Assembly: GCA_009838765.1 (NCBI GenBank)
Contig: VXQX01000081.1
Span: 94,881 to 158,880, forward strand
Length of the DNA stretch: 64,000 nucleotides
Reading direction: 5' to 3'
DNA from: Gemmatimonadales bacterium
Lineage (GTDB): Bacteria; Gemmatimonadota; Gemmatimonadetes; Palauibacterales; Palauibacteraceae
The notes beneath the pieces were generated by a model that did no database searches, had not been told where the DNA came from, and saw nothing but the letters and a program-made list of their open reading frames with translations. Position numbers and translations under genes: made by a program. Shown one piece after another: positions 16,894 to 24,388 of this stretch (its first letter is position 1; every line of letters starts with the position of its first letter).

Positions 16894-17166
16894 ACTACTA
16901 CAATCAAGTCGACGTACTCGCTCGACGTGGAGTCCGTCAGGACACTCGAGGCCCTGGCGAGCCGATGGCGTGTCTCCAAGTCCGAGGTGCTGCGTCGCGC
17001 GATAAGGGCGGTAGCGGCGGAAGAAGCCGACACCGTCGGCGGACCCCTGGACGCATTGCAGCGGCTCCAGGCCAGCGTGCGCGACGAGGGCGTGGATCTC
17101 GACCGCTGGGCGGAGGACGTCCGGAGCGAACGCCGCGCGACGCGTGCCGGTGATCCCCGGGCATGA
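16888..17166 (+). CDS. Ribbon-helix-helix antitoxin (VapB-like)
   Basis: 92 residues. The N-terminal ribbon TTTIKSTYSLDVESVRTLEAL followed by SRWRVSKSEVLRRAIRAVA (about residues 3-42) is a ribbon-helix-helix DNA-binding domain. The C-terminal half, ending in DRWAEDVRSERR, would bind the toxin. Its stop overlaps the PIN toxin start by ATGA. The operator palindrome covers its start codon. This is a standard type II antitoxin layout; the partner gene makes the assignment strong. Confidence 0.85.
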   Translation: MATTTIKSTYSLDVESVRTLEALASRWRVSKSEVLRRAIRAVAAEEADTVGGPLDALQRLQASVRDEGVDLDRWAEDVRSERRATRAGDPRA

Positions 17167-17534
17167 TCCATCTGGACACCAGCTTCCTTATCCTCGCACT
17201 CGATGCGGGATCGCCGCAGTCGCGGGAGTTGAACGCGTGGCTTCAGGCCGGAGTGACGCTCGGGATGAGCGCCGTCGCGTGGACGGAGTTCCTGTGCGGG
17301 CCCCTTTCTACGTCCCAGTTGGCGACGGCCGACAGTATCGTTGGCCCCCGCGCCGACTACACGGGGGAGGACGCCGCCGTCGCCGCGCGACTGTTCAACG
17401 AGACCGGGCGGCGGCGCGGGACGTTGCGCGACTGCATGATCGCGGCAGGGGCGCTGCGCGATGGGGCCCGACTCGCCACTGGCGATGAGGCCGACTTTCG
17501 CCGTTTCGAACCTCTCGGCCTGAAGTTGGCCTGA
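17163..17534 (+). CDS. PIN-domain ribonuclease toxin (VapC-like)
   Basis: 123 residues, a typical VapC length. Acidic PIN residues are visible: D5 in MIHLDTSFLI, E42 in AVAWTEFLCG, D90 in GTLRDCMIAAGAL, and D108 in LATGDEADF. VapC toxins cleave specific RNAs in the cytoplasm. Translation is coupled to the antitoxin by an ATGA overlap, which helps keep antitoxin in excess. Confidence 0.88.
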   Translation: MIHLDTSFLILALDAGSPQSRELNAWLQAGVTLGMSAVAWTEFLCGPLSTSQLATADSIVGPRADYTGEDAAVAARLFNETGRRRGTLRDCMIAAGALRDGARLATGDEADFRRFEPLGLKLA

Positions 17535-17665
17535 GGATCCCGCTCCCATGCCTCGGCCGCGCTTCGGCAGCGGCCGGCGGCTGGAATTGCCTCGCCGTCG
17601 CCCTCACCTTACGCGACCCGCCAGCGCCTTGGCGGCGTTACAGCTAACGATCGCGTGGAGGGCGG

Positions 17666-18898
17666 GTGAAAACACGGGGGCGGGGCCGCGAGGCGGCGAT
17701 GGTCTTCATCCTCATCACCGTCTTCATCGACGTGCTGGGGATCGGGATCATCGTCCCCATCCTCCCCGAACTCATCAAGGAGTTCACGGGCGGAAGCACG
17801 GCGCGCGCGGGTCGGTGGTTCGGCGTGCTCGCGGCAGCCTACGCCGTCACCCAGTTCTTCTTCGCGCCCATCCTGGGCTCGCTCTCAGACAGGGTCGGGC
17901 GCCGGCCCGTCATCCTGATTTCGCTCTTCGGCCTCGGGATCGACTACATCATCATGGGGCTCGCGCCCTCCATCGGCTGGCTCTTCGCGGGGCGCCTCAT
18001 CGCGGGCGTGATGGGCGCCAGCATCACCACGGCGAACGCCTACGTCGCCGACGTGTCCGAACCCGAGCAACGGGCCCGGAACTTCGGACTCATCGGGGTC
18101 GCGTTCGGCCTCGGCTTCATCTTCGGCCCCGCCATCGGGGGCGTGCTCGGCGGGATCGACCTGCGCCTTCCCTTCTTCGCGGCGGCCGGACTTGCCCTGG
18201 TGAACGCGCTTTACGGCTTCTTCGTCCTCCCGGAATCGCTGCCGCCCGAGAAGCGCGACGCCTTCAGCTGGCTCAAGGCCAACCCGGTCGGGAGCCTCTT
18301 CGTGCTGCGCTCGTACCCGCTGGTGGCCGGCCTCGCCGTGTCCTTCGTGTTCATGATCCTCGCCCAGCGCGGCCTGGAGACCGTGTGGGTGCTCTACACG
18401 GGCCACAAGTTCGGCTGGGATGAACTCGCCAACGGACTGTCGCTGGCGCTCGTGGGACTCATGGCGGCCCTCGTCCAGGGAGTCCTGGTTCAGCCCGTGA
18501 TCAAACGCACCGGGGAACGTCGCGCGATCCTCGGAGGGCTCGTGCTGGCCGTGATCACCTACCTCGGCTACGGCCTCGCCACGCAGGGGTGGATGCTCAT
18601 CGCCTTCATCATCTTCGGTTCCATCGGGGGCGTCGCGGGCCCTGCGCTCCAGAGCCTCGTGGCCGGAGCCGTGGAGCCGCAGGACCAGGGGAAGGTCCAG
18701 GGCGGCCTCCAGTCGCTCATGAGCCTGACGAGCATCCTGAGCCCCCTGATCTTCACCAGCCTCCTGTTCAGCTACTTCACGTCACCCGCCGCCCCGGTGG
18801 AGCTGCCGGGCGCGCCCTTCCTGCTCGGCGCCGTGATGTACGCCACGGCTTTCGTGCTCGTGTTCCGCCTATTCCGCCGCATCCCGCCCACCGGATAG
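17666..18898 (+). CDS. MFS exporter of the TCR/Tet type
   Basis: 410 residues from a GTG, or 399 from the ATG at 17699, where the hydrophobic sequence begins (MVFILITVFIDVLG). Twelve hydrophobic spans are expected. The major facilitator signature between spans 2 and 3 is GSLSDRVGRRPVIL (about residues 70-83), and the preceding IVPILPELIKEF is typical of the tetracycline-resistance-like DHA1 group. Substrate cannot be read from sequence. It stands alone between two toxin-antitoxin modules pointing in opposite directions, an arrangement that might stabilise the locus. Confidence 0.85.
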   Translation: MKTRGRGREAAMVFILITVFIDVLGIGIIVPILPELIKEFTGGSTARAGRWFGVLAAAYAVTQFFFAPILGSLSDRVGRRPVILISLFGLGIDYIIMGLAPSIGWLFAGRLIAGVMGASITTANAYVADVSEPEQRARNFGLIGVAFGLGFIFGPAIGGVLGGIDLRLPFFAAAGLALVNALYGFFVLPESLPPEKRDAFSWLKANPVGSLFVLRSYPLVAGLAVSFVFMILAQRGLETVWVLYTGHKFGWDELANGLSLALVGLMAALVQGVLVQPVIKRTGERRAILGGLVLAVITYLGYGLATQGWMLIAFIIFGSIGGVAGPALQSLVAGAVEPQDQGKVQGGLQSLMSLTSILSPLIFTSLLFSYFTSPAAPVELPGAPFLLGAVMYATAFVLVFRLFRRIPPTG

Positions 18899-18916
18899 AC
18901 GCCGGCGCCCCCGCGG

Positions 18917-19342
18917 TCACGTCGCACTCCTCTCGGCTCCCGGGCGACCCAGGTCCCGCAGCGATACGGCAACGTCCGGCGCTACTCGCAGGACCTGGCG
19001 GTCCAACGTTGCCAGACGGACCCCCAGGGCGCGCGCCACGGCCACGAACTCGGCATCGTAGGCCGTAAGGCCGCACTCGAGAGCGATATCGATCACCAGC
19101 CCGCCGGGGACGCCGACGATTCTGCTCCCGAGTACGTGCGCCGCGTCGTCACCCATCGCCTTGACCTGCGCGGACGTCGCGACGCCGCGACGCACGACTC
19201 CGAGCAGAGCGTTGCGCAACTCGCTCAGGAGAATGACAGGGGCGGCCCATTCCGGATCCTTCCTGAGGAGGTCGGCGGCAGCGGCCCCGTCCGTTCCGCC
19301 AAAGACAAAACTCATCATCACGTTGGTGTCGACGACGATCAT
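18917..19342 (-). CDS. PIN-domain toxin (FitB/VapC-like)
   Basis: 141 residues, starting at the ATG at 19342, which overlaps the end of the antitoxin gene (ATGA). PIN acidic residues: D5 in MIVVDTNVMMS, E41 in LLSELRNALLG, D96 in GLTAYDAEFVAVA and D114 in LATLDRQVL. This is a second, sequence-distinct PIN toxin only 1.4 kb from the first. It ends 19 bases beyond the stop of the convergent exporter gene. Confidence 0.87.
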   Translation of the reverse strand: MIVVDTNVMMSFVFGGTDGAAAADLLRKDPEWAAPVILLSELRNALLGVVRRGVATSAQVKAMGDDAAHVLGSRIVGVPGGLVIDIALECGLTAYDAEFVAVARALGVRLATLDRQVLRVAPDVAVSLRDLGRPGAERSAT

Positions 19343-19581
19343 CGCCGCCCCTCGTCTCGCAGCCGTCGCACGTTGTCGGGGCTCAAGTCGATCGCCCCCA
19401 GAGTCTCGTGTCGGCGCGCTATCCGATCGAGCAATGCCTCGACATCGAGCGGCGCGGAATCCACGGAGGCCGTCAGGCGAGCAATGATCTCCCCGTTCAA
19501 GCTTCGGTGGTTGCGGGCCGCCGCCTCCTTGAGCTCGCGATGCAGGCCCGCGGGTATCCCGCGCAGAGCCAGGTTCGGCAT
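19339..19581 (-). CDS. FitA/Arc-type ribbon-helix-helix antitoxin
   Basis: 80 residues from the ATG at 19581; an ATG at 19599 would add six residues but lacks a ribosome-binding site, whereas GAGAGAA precedes 19581. MPNLALRGIPAGLHRELKEAA followed by NHRSLNGEIIARL (about residues 1-38) matches the FitA-like group, and the tail ending in LSPDNVRRLRDEGRR would contact the toxin. It is coupled to the PIN gene by ATGA. A palindromic operator lies immediately upstream. Confidence 0.85.
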   Translation of the reverse strand: MPNLALRGIPAGLHRELKEAAARNHRSLNGEIIARLTASVDSAPLDVEALLDRIARRHETLGAIDLSPDNVRRLRDEGRR

Positions 19582-19606
19582 GGTCGGATTCTCTCGCATG
19601 GAGTGG

Positions 19607-19627
19607 ATGATATCGATCCGATATCAT
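19607..19627. promoter_or_regulatory. Perfect palindromic operator upstream of the fitA-like antitoxin
   Basis: Arms ATGATATCG (19607-19615) and CGATATCAT (19619-19627) are exact reverse complements with the spacer ATC. The geometry (9-10 bp arms, 3-bp spacer) matches the operator of the other toxin-antitoxin module at 16871-16893, although the sequence differs. Autoregulation by the antitoxin is inferred. Confidence 0.78.
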
Positions 19628-19714
19628 TAAGGTATCAACAAACACTGACGGAAGCCACGGTCTTGGTCGGAATCCGGGCTCAGGCGGTGGCCGCGACCCG
19701 ACAGGAGGTGGGAA

Positions 19715-21883
19715 TCAGGACACGCCGAGTTGCTGGAGGAGAAAGGCGAGTTCCATCGCGGCGTTGCGGACGTTGCGGCTGAAGGAGCGGCCGCCGGCGT
19801 GGCCTGTGCGCGGGTCGTAGTCGAGGATCACCGGCAGGCCGGAACTCGAGGCGGCCTGCAGGCGCGCGGCCATCTTGCGGGCCTGAAGCGGGGGCACGCG
19901 GGTGTCGAGGTCTCCCTGCGTGAGCATGACGGCGGGGTAGGCCACGCCGTCATGCACGTTCTGGTACGGGGAGAACGTCCGAAGCACGTCGAACTCCTCG
20001 GCCACCGCCGCGTTCCCGTACTCCAGGAGCGCCGGCATGTTGTTCGTGTCGGTGAACTGGTAGAAGCGGACCATGTCGAGGTCGGGCAGCCCGCAGTAGA
20101 CGGCCCGGAAGAGGTCCGGCCGCTTCGTGAGGGAGGCGGCGACGAGGAGGCCGCCGTTGCTCCCGCCCCGGATCGCGAGCCGGTCGGGGTTCGTGTAGCC
20201 GTTGTCGACCAGCCACTCCGCCGCCGCGATGAAGTCGGCGAACACATTCGGTTTGTTTTCAAGCATGCCGGCCCGGTGCCACTCCTCGCCGAACTCGCCG
20301 CCGCCCCTCAGCGTCGCCATCGCGTACACGCCGCCCTGCTCCAGCCACGCCGCGGCACGCGTGTCGAAGCGGGGCAGCAGGTTCACGTTGAAGCCGCCGT
20401 ACCCGTACAGGAGCGCGGGCGCCTGCCCGTCCAGCGCGATTCCCCGGCGGTGGGCGACGTACATCGGGGCTCGCGTCCCGTCCTCCGAGGCATACCACAC
20501 CTGCTTCAGTTCGTACTCCGAGCCGTCGAAGGGGACGGATGACGGCCGCCACCCCTCCGTCTCCATCGTCTCAAGGTCGAGCTTGAGGATGGTGGAGGGG
20601 GTGAGGAGCGACGTCAGCGTGAGGAGGGCCTCGTCCCCGTCCTCTCCGTGCGAGCGCAGCGTCGCCACGTGGTGCGGCGGGATCGGGATCTCACCCTTCA
20701 CCGCGCCGTCCGGCCCGTAGCGCACGATCCGGCTGCTCACGTCGCGCAGGTAGTCGGCGTACAGGTCGTCGCCGATGAACCGGTATCCGGTCAGGAGGTC
20801 CCCCCCCTCAGGCAGCACCTCCCGCCACCGCGCGGGGTCCGGATCCGGATTTTCGAGGTCCACCGCGAGGATGCGGTTCTTCGGCGCGTCCAGATTCGTG
20901 AGCAGGTAGAGTTCGTCGTCAACGAAGCGCGTGCTGAAGCGGGCGGGCGCGCCGACGATGAGCGGCGCGGGGGCCGCTCCGGAGCGGAGGTCGTGGAGGT
21001 AGACGTCCGTCCGCGCCCACCCGTGCTGTACGGTGTAGACGTGCCACCGGCCGTCGCCCCCCTGCGAAAAGCCCACGAAGCGCTCCGGGCCGTGCCCCTC
21101 CCCGAACAGCTCCTCGTCCTCGTCGAGGTCCGTCCCCAGCCGGTGGTAGCGGACCCGCGCGCCCGTTTCCCGCGACCGGCGGCTGTAGTAGAACCCCTCC
21201 CCTTCCGGATCGAAGGAGACGTTCCCGTACAGGTAGGTCGGCAGGCGGTCGGGCAGGTCCTCGCCGCTCTCCACGTCGCGGACGCGGTACTCCCGCTCGT
21301 CCCGTCCGCCGTCCCGGATGGCGTAGATCATGAGGCGGCCGTCGGGCGAGAAGTCGATGATGCTCACGCTGGTCGTGGCGTCATCGCGGAGGTCGAGCGG
21401 GTCGATGACGACCTCGAACTCGCCGGCGGGATCCTCCGGGTCCACCGGACCCTCCTGCGGTTCTTCGGGCGCCGGTCGGCGGTAGATCCCTCCGACCTCC
21501 CGGCCCGGCTTCCGGAACGAGAAGTACTCGTAGTCCCCCGCCCGGCGCGGGAAGATCGCCCCGGGCGCGTCCATCAGCTCCCGCAGCCTGCCCTCGAGCG
21601 CCGTCCGCAGCGGCGTGTCGCCGACGATGCGTTCCGCGTAGGCGTTCTGCTCGTCGATCCAGGCGCGGGTCGCGGGGCTCTCCTGGTCCTCGAGCCACCG
21701 GTAGTCGTCGATAAACTCGACGCCGTGCAGCGTGTCGACGACGGGAATCCGGACCGTCTCGGGCGGGGGCGGCCAGGCCTCGCACGCCGCCACGCAGGCG
21801 GCGAGTGCGGCCAGTCGAAGCGGCGGAAGCGAGCGGCCGCCGGGCACGGCGATGGCGCGGGCGCGGCGTGTCGAGTCCGCCAT
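19715..21883 (-). CDS. Prolyl oligopeptidase family (S9A) serine peptidase, lipoprotein
   Basis: 722 residues. The N-terminus has a hydrophobic segment and lipobox LAACVAAC, suggesting an outer-membrane or periplasmic lipoprotein. An N-terminal propeller region (DDYRWLEDQESPATRAW) is followed by the alpha/beta hydrolase domain. Catalytic Ser is in RGGSNGGLLVA (near residue 573), Asp in TQGDLDTRVPP (near 658) and His in DPRTGHAGGRS (near 695). The family cleaves short peptides after proline. It is followed by two co-oriented genes upstream (21903-24190); 19 bases separate it from the next. Confidence 0.9.
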   Translation of the reverse strand: MADSTRRARAIAVPGGRSLPPLRLAALAACVAACEAWPPPPETVRIPVVDTLHGVEFIDDYRWLEDQESPATRAWIDEQNAYAERIVGDTPLRTALEGRLRELMDAPGAIFPRRAGDYEYFSFRKPGREVGGIYRRPAPEEPQEGPVDPEDPAGEFEVVIDPLDLRDDATTSVSIIDFSPDGRLMIYAIRDGGRDEREYRVRDVESGEDLPDRLPTYLYGNVSFDPEGEGFYYSRRSRETGARVRYHRLGTDLDEDEELFGEGHGPERFVGFSQGGDGRWHVYTVQHGWARTDVYLHDLRSGAAPAPLIVGAPARFSTRFVDDELYLLTNLDAPKNRILAVDLENPDPDPARWREVLPEGGDLLTGYRFIGDDLYADYLRDVSSRIVRYGPDGAVKGEIPIPPHHVATLRSHGEDGDEALLTLTSLLTPSTILKLDLETMETEGWRPSSVPFDGSEYELKQVWYASEDGTRAPMYVAHRRGIALDGQAPALLYGYGGFNVNLLPRFDTRAAAWLEQGGVYAMATLRGGGEFGEEWHRAGMLENKPNVFADFIAAAEWLVDNGYTNPDRLAIRGGSNGGLLVAASLTKRPDLFRAVYCGLPDLDMVRFYQFTDTNNMPALLEYGNAAVAEEFDVLRTFSPYQNVHDGVAYPAVMLTQGDLDTRVPPLQARKMAARLQAASSSGLPVILDYDPRTGHAGGRSFSRNVRNAAMELAFLLQQLGVS

Positions 21884-21902
21884 GGCGCCTCCTGTCAGGC
21901 GG

Positions 21903-22778
21903 TCAGGGGGTGACGGTCACCCGGACGTAGGCGTTGCTCCAGCAGCACTGGTCGCCGCCGGCGCTGTCGTTCGCGTCCCAGTTGTCAGCGCGCGCGCGCA
22001 GGACGTACTCGCCCGGCTCGCTGAACGTCGCCGCGGTCGTCGTCTCGCCGGTGCCGCCCTCGACCGTGATCTGCCACGGCTCGAACGCCACCGGCGCGGC
22101 GGGCCCCTGGTGCTTGAACCAGGTCACCTCCACGTCGACCGCCTGGTTCACGAGATCCTCGGGGTCGCGGACGGAGACCTCCTCGGTCCACAGCCGCAGC
22201 GTCAGTGGCGCCCCCACCTGAACCGTGCGCGGCTCGCCCCACACGCCCTGGACGTGCTGGCCCGCCTCCCCCTCGGGGTCGAAGCGGACGAGGGGCGGTA
22301 TCGACCCCATGGCCCGCGGCCCGTAATCGAGCTGCAGCGCCGGGGCGAACACGCGGGCCGGCACGGGATATGTCACGCCGTTCGAGGTGATCGTCCACAC
22401 GACGCGCTGCTCGCCGTCGCCGTACGACGCGGGCACCGTGACCGAGAACACGCCGCGGTCCCGGCGCGGCCGCACCGGGAAATGCGTGGGCTGCACCCCG
22501 TCGAACTCGGCCGGCTCGATGAAGTTGTCCGGGCCGATCGGGATTTCGATGACTTCCCGGGTGTTCAGGTTGAAGTAGCCGAACGAGAAGGTGAAGGTGC
22601 CGTCGTCGTTGCGGTACCAACCCTCGAAGAACGGGGCCACCGGCTCTCCCGTCGGCGGGATGGGCGCAAGCGGCAGCCGCTGCACCTGCTGGGCGTGAAG
22701 GGGCGCCGGCCCCCCGACGAGGGCGACCGGCGCCACCTGGGCGGCGACCAGGACGGCCGCGATATGTACGCTGCGCAT
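21903..22778 (-). CDS. Secreted beta-rich protein of unknown function
   Basis: 291 residues, starting at the ATG at 22778, which is directly followed by a signal peptide (IAAVLVAAQVAPVALVGG, cleavage near LHAQQ). The mature part has no catalytic motif that I recognise. Phrases such as FFEGWYRNDDGTFTFSFGYFN and, near the C-terminus, TFSEPGEYVLRARADNWD suggest Ig-like or PKD-like folds. A CC pair lies in GGDQCCWSN. It lies 17 bases downstream of the cytochrome/monooxygenase-like gene on the same strand and is probably co-expressed with it. Confidence 0.6.
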   Translation of the reverse strand: MRSVHIAAVLVAAQVAPVALVGGPAPLHAQQVQRLPLAPIPPTGEPVAPFFEGWYRNDDGTFTFSFGYFNLNTREVIEIPIGPDNFIEPAEFDGVQPTHFPVRPRRDRGVFSVTVPASYGDGEQRVVWTITSNGVTYPVPARVFAPALQLDYGPRAMGSIPPLVRFDPEGEAGQHVQGVWGEPRTVQVGAPLTLRLWTEEVSVRDPEDLVNQAVDVEVTWFKHQGPAAPVAFEPWQITVEGGTGETTTAATFSEPGEYVLRARADNWDANDSAGGDQCCWSNAYVRVTVTP

Positions 22779-22795
22779 GCGTAGCAGCCCGTGGC

Positions 22796-24190
22796 TCAGC
22801 TGTCGTCGTTGCTGCTGTCGCCGGCGTCGTCGTCGGTCGCGAGCTTCGCCTCCCGCTCCTCGACGAGCCGCTCGTAGCCTTCCTCCGTGAGGTGCGTCAC
22901 GGCGAGCCACGCGTGCGACATCTCATCCCCCGTGCGCGCGCCGCGCGCGTACCAGATCTCGGGATCGGGGGTCAGCTCGTTCTCCGCCGTGTTGTCGTAC
23001 CACCCGGTCATGACGAGCACCGTCCCGGGCGGGAGCAGCGGCGCCACGTCATCCTCGTAGATGTAGCTGTGGTGCCAGCGCGCGTCGAAGTCCGTGACCA
23101 TGCTGACGAGTTCGAGCCTGCCGTCGGGGTAGAGCGCCTGGATCGACATCGCGTGCAGGTGGACGTGTCCGTGCGGCTGGAAGCTGTCGAGTCGGACCGG
23201 GTGATCCCAGCGATAGAAACCCTGTGTCATCGCGGTGCCTCCCGGCGCCAGCGCGATGTCCCCCCTGAGAGGATAGAGACGCAGGTCCTGCTGGAACTCG
23301 GGCTCATAGCCCTCCTCGTGGAACCAGATCCCGAGTTCGACCTGGTCGCCGGTCACCTCGTATCCCATGGGATAGTAGTGCGCGTCCCACTCGATCATGT
23401 CGTTCGCCTTCAGCATCCGCCCCGCGTCCGCGGGCACGATCTCCCCGACCTTGCCCATCGCGTACTCGGAGAGGCTCTGGATGCGCCGGTACTCCCCTTC
23501 CTCGTTGAGCCTGAGCAGGCGCGGGATCGCGTGGTGCACGACCTGCCGCCCAGCGGGGAAGGAGGGACGCGTCTCGAAGGCCATCACCCAGCGATCCTCG
23601 TCGAGCCCCGTCGGCACCCGCGGCCGCCACCAAGTGTCGCCGCCCTCGGCCGGCACGTCGAACGGCTTCGACTTGATCACGTGATCGGGCGGGCCGAGGA
23701 TGTCCTCGAGCTGCCACTTCTGCTCGTCCGGCCACTCGATCGGGGGCGGCATGTCCGCCGGATTCCCTTCGGGCGCCCCGGCGTCGGCCCATGCGACGAT
23801 CGTCCCGATGTCCTCCTCGCTCAGCCGCCAGTCATCCTTGATTTCCTGGATGCCGACGCCCGTGTCGAGGTGGAACGGCGGCATGAGCCGCTTCGAGACC
23901 AGCTCCTTCATGCGAGACGCCCAGCGGCGCGTGTCCCGGTAGTCGAGGAGCGGCATCGGACCCACAGATCCCGGCCGGTGGCAGTTCTGGCAGTTCGCCT
24001 GGAGGATGGGTGCGACGTCCTTCGAGAACGTGACGTCCGCCTCCGCCCCGCCGCCGTCCGCTCCGTTCGCCGCCGGCCCCTGTCCGCCGAGATCCCCGAA
24101 CGTGAGACCCAGAGCCAGGGGCACCATGAACACGGCAAGGGCCGTTGCATGCGACCAGGAATGGCTCGAGTGACGATGCGATCCACGCAT
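22796..24190 (-). CDS. Cytochrome c / type II copper monooxygenase-like secreted protein
   Basis: 464 residues with an N-terminal hydrophobic export signal. A c-type heme motif CQNCH lies near residue 68 (ILQANCQNCHRPGSVGPMPL), in a planctomycete-type cytochrome c domain. The second half resembles the ascorbate-dependent type II copper monooxygenase C-terminal fold, with His-rich VVHHAIPRLL and HGHVHLHAMS, and WHHSYIYEDD as possible copper ligands. Such proteins are usually annotated as putative monooxygenases, but hydroxylation activity is unproven. It is divergent from a PQQ dehydrogenase across a 198-base gap, so it may share periplasmic electron flow. Confidence 0.75.
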   Translation of the reverse strand: MRGSHRHSSHSWSHATALAVFMVPLALGLTFGDLGGQGPAANGADGGGAEADVTFSKDVAPILQANCQNCHRPGSVGPMPLLDYRDTRRWASRMKELVSKRLMPPFHLDTGVGIQEIKDDWRLSEEDIGTIVAWADAGAPEGNPADMPPPIEWPDEQKWQLEDILGPPDHVIKSKPFDVPAEGGDTWWRPRVPTGLDEDRWVMAFETRPSFPAGRQVVHHAIPRLLRLNEEGEYRRIQSLSEYAMGKVGEIVPADAGRMLKANDMIEWDAHYYPMGYEVTGDQVELGIWFHEEGYEPEFQQDLRLYPLRGDIALAPGGTAMTQGFYRWDHPVRLDSFQPHGHVHLHAMSIQALYPDGRLELVSMVTDFDARWHHSYIYEDDVAPLLPPGTVLVMTGWYDNTAENELTPDPEIWYARGARTGDEMSHAWLAVTHLTEEGYERLVEEREAKLATDDDAGDSSNDDS

Positions 24191-24388
24191 GAGACATCCT
24201 CCTCCAGCTGGAACTGCTCCGCTGCCGCTCCCGGCGACTCCTCTTTAATGACCCGATACAGTGCGAAGAAACGTGGCCTTGGTGCAAGGAGCCGTTGCGT
24301 CCCGGGAAACGTCCGTCCACGATGGAGTGTTATCCTTGCCGTGCATCGAACGGCGAGCGGCGGAAGAGAGAACAGCGAGAGCGGACGG
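24191..24388. promoter_or_regulatory. Divergent promoter region between cytochrome and PQQ dehydrogenase genes
   Basis: A 198-base gap that must carry promoters for both genes. No consensus promoter pair or strong dyad could be picked out by eye. The reading frame of the downstream gene is open across it, but this is a consequence of high GC and is antisense to the cytochrome gene further upstream. Confidence 0.35.

Noticed and set aside
22892..24388. Upstream extension of the PQQ dehydrogenase frame giving a 1187-codon protein
   Set aside because: The extension is antisense to the cytochrome c gene and has biased, low-complexity composition. The signal peptide and family start are at 24389.
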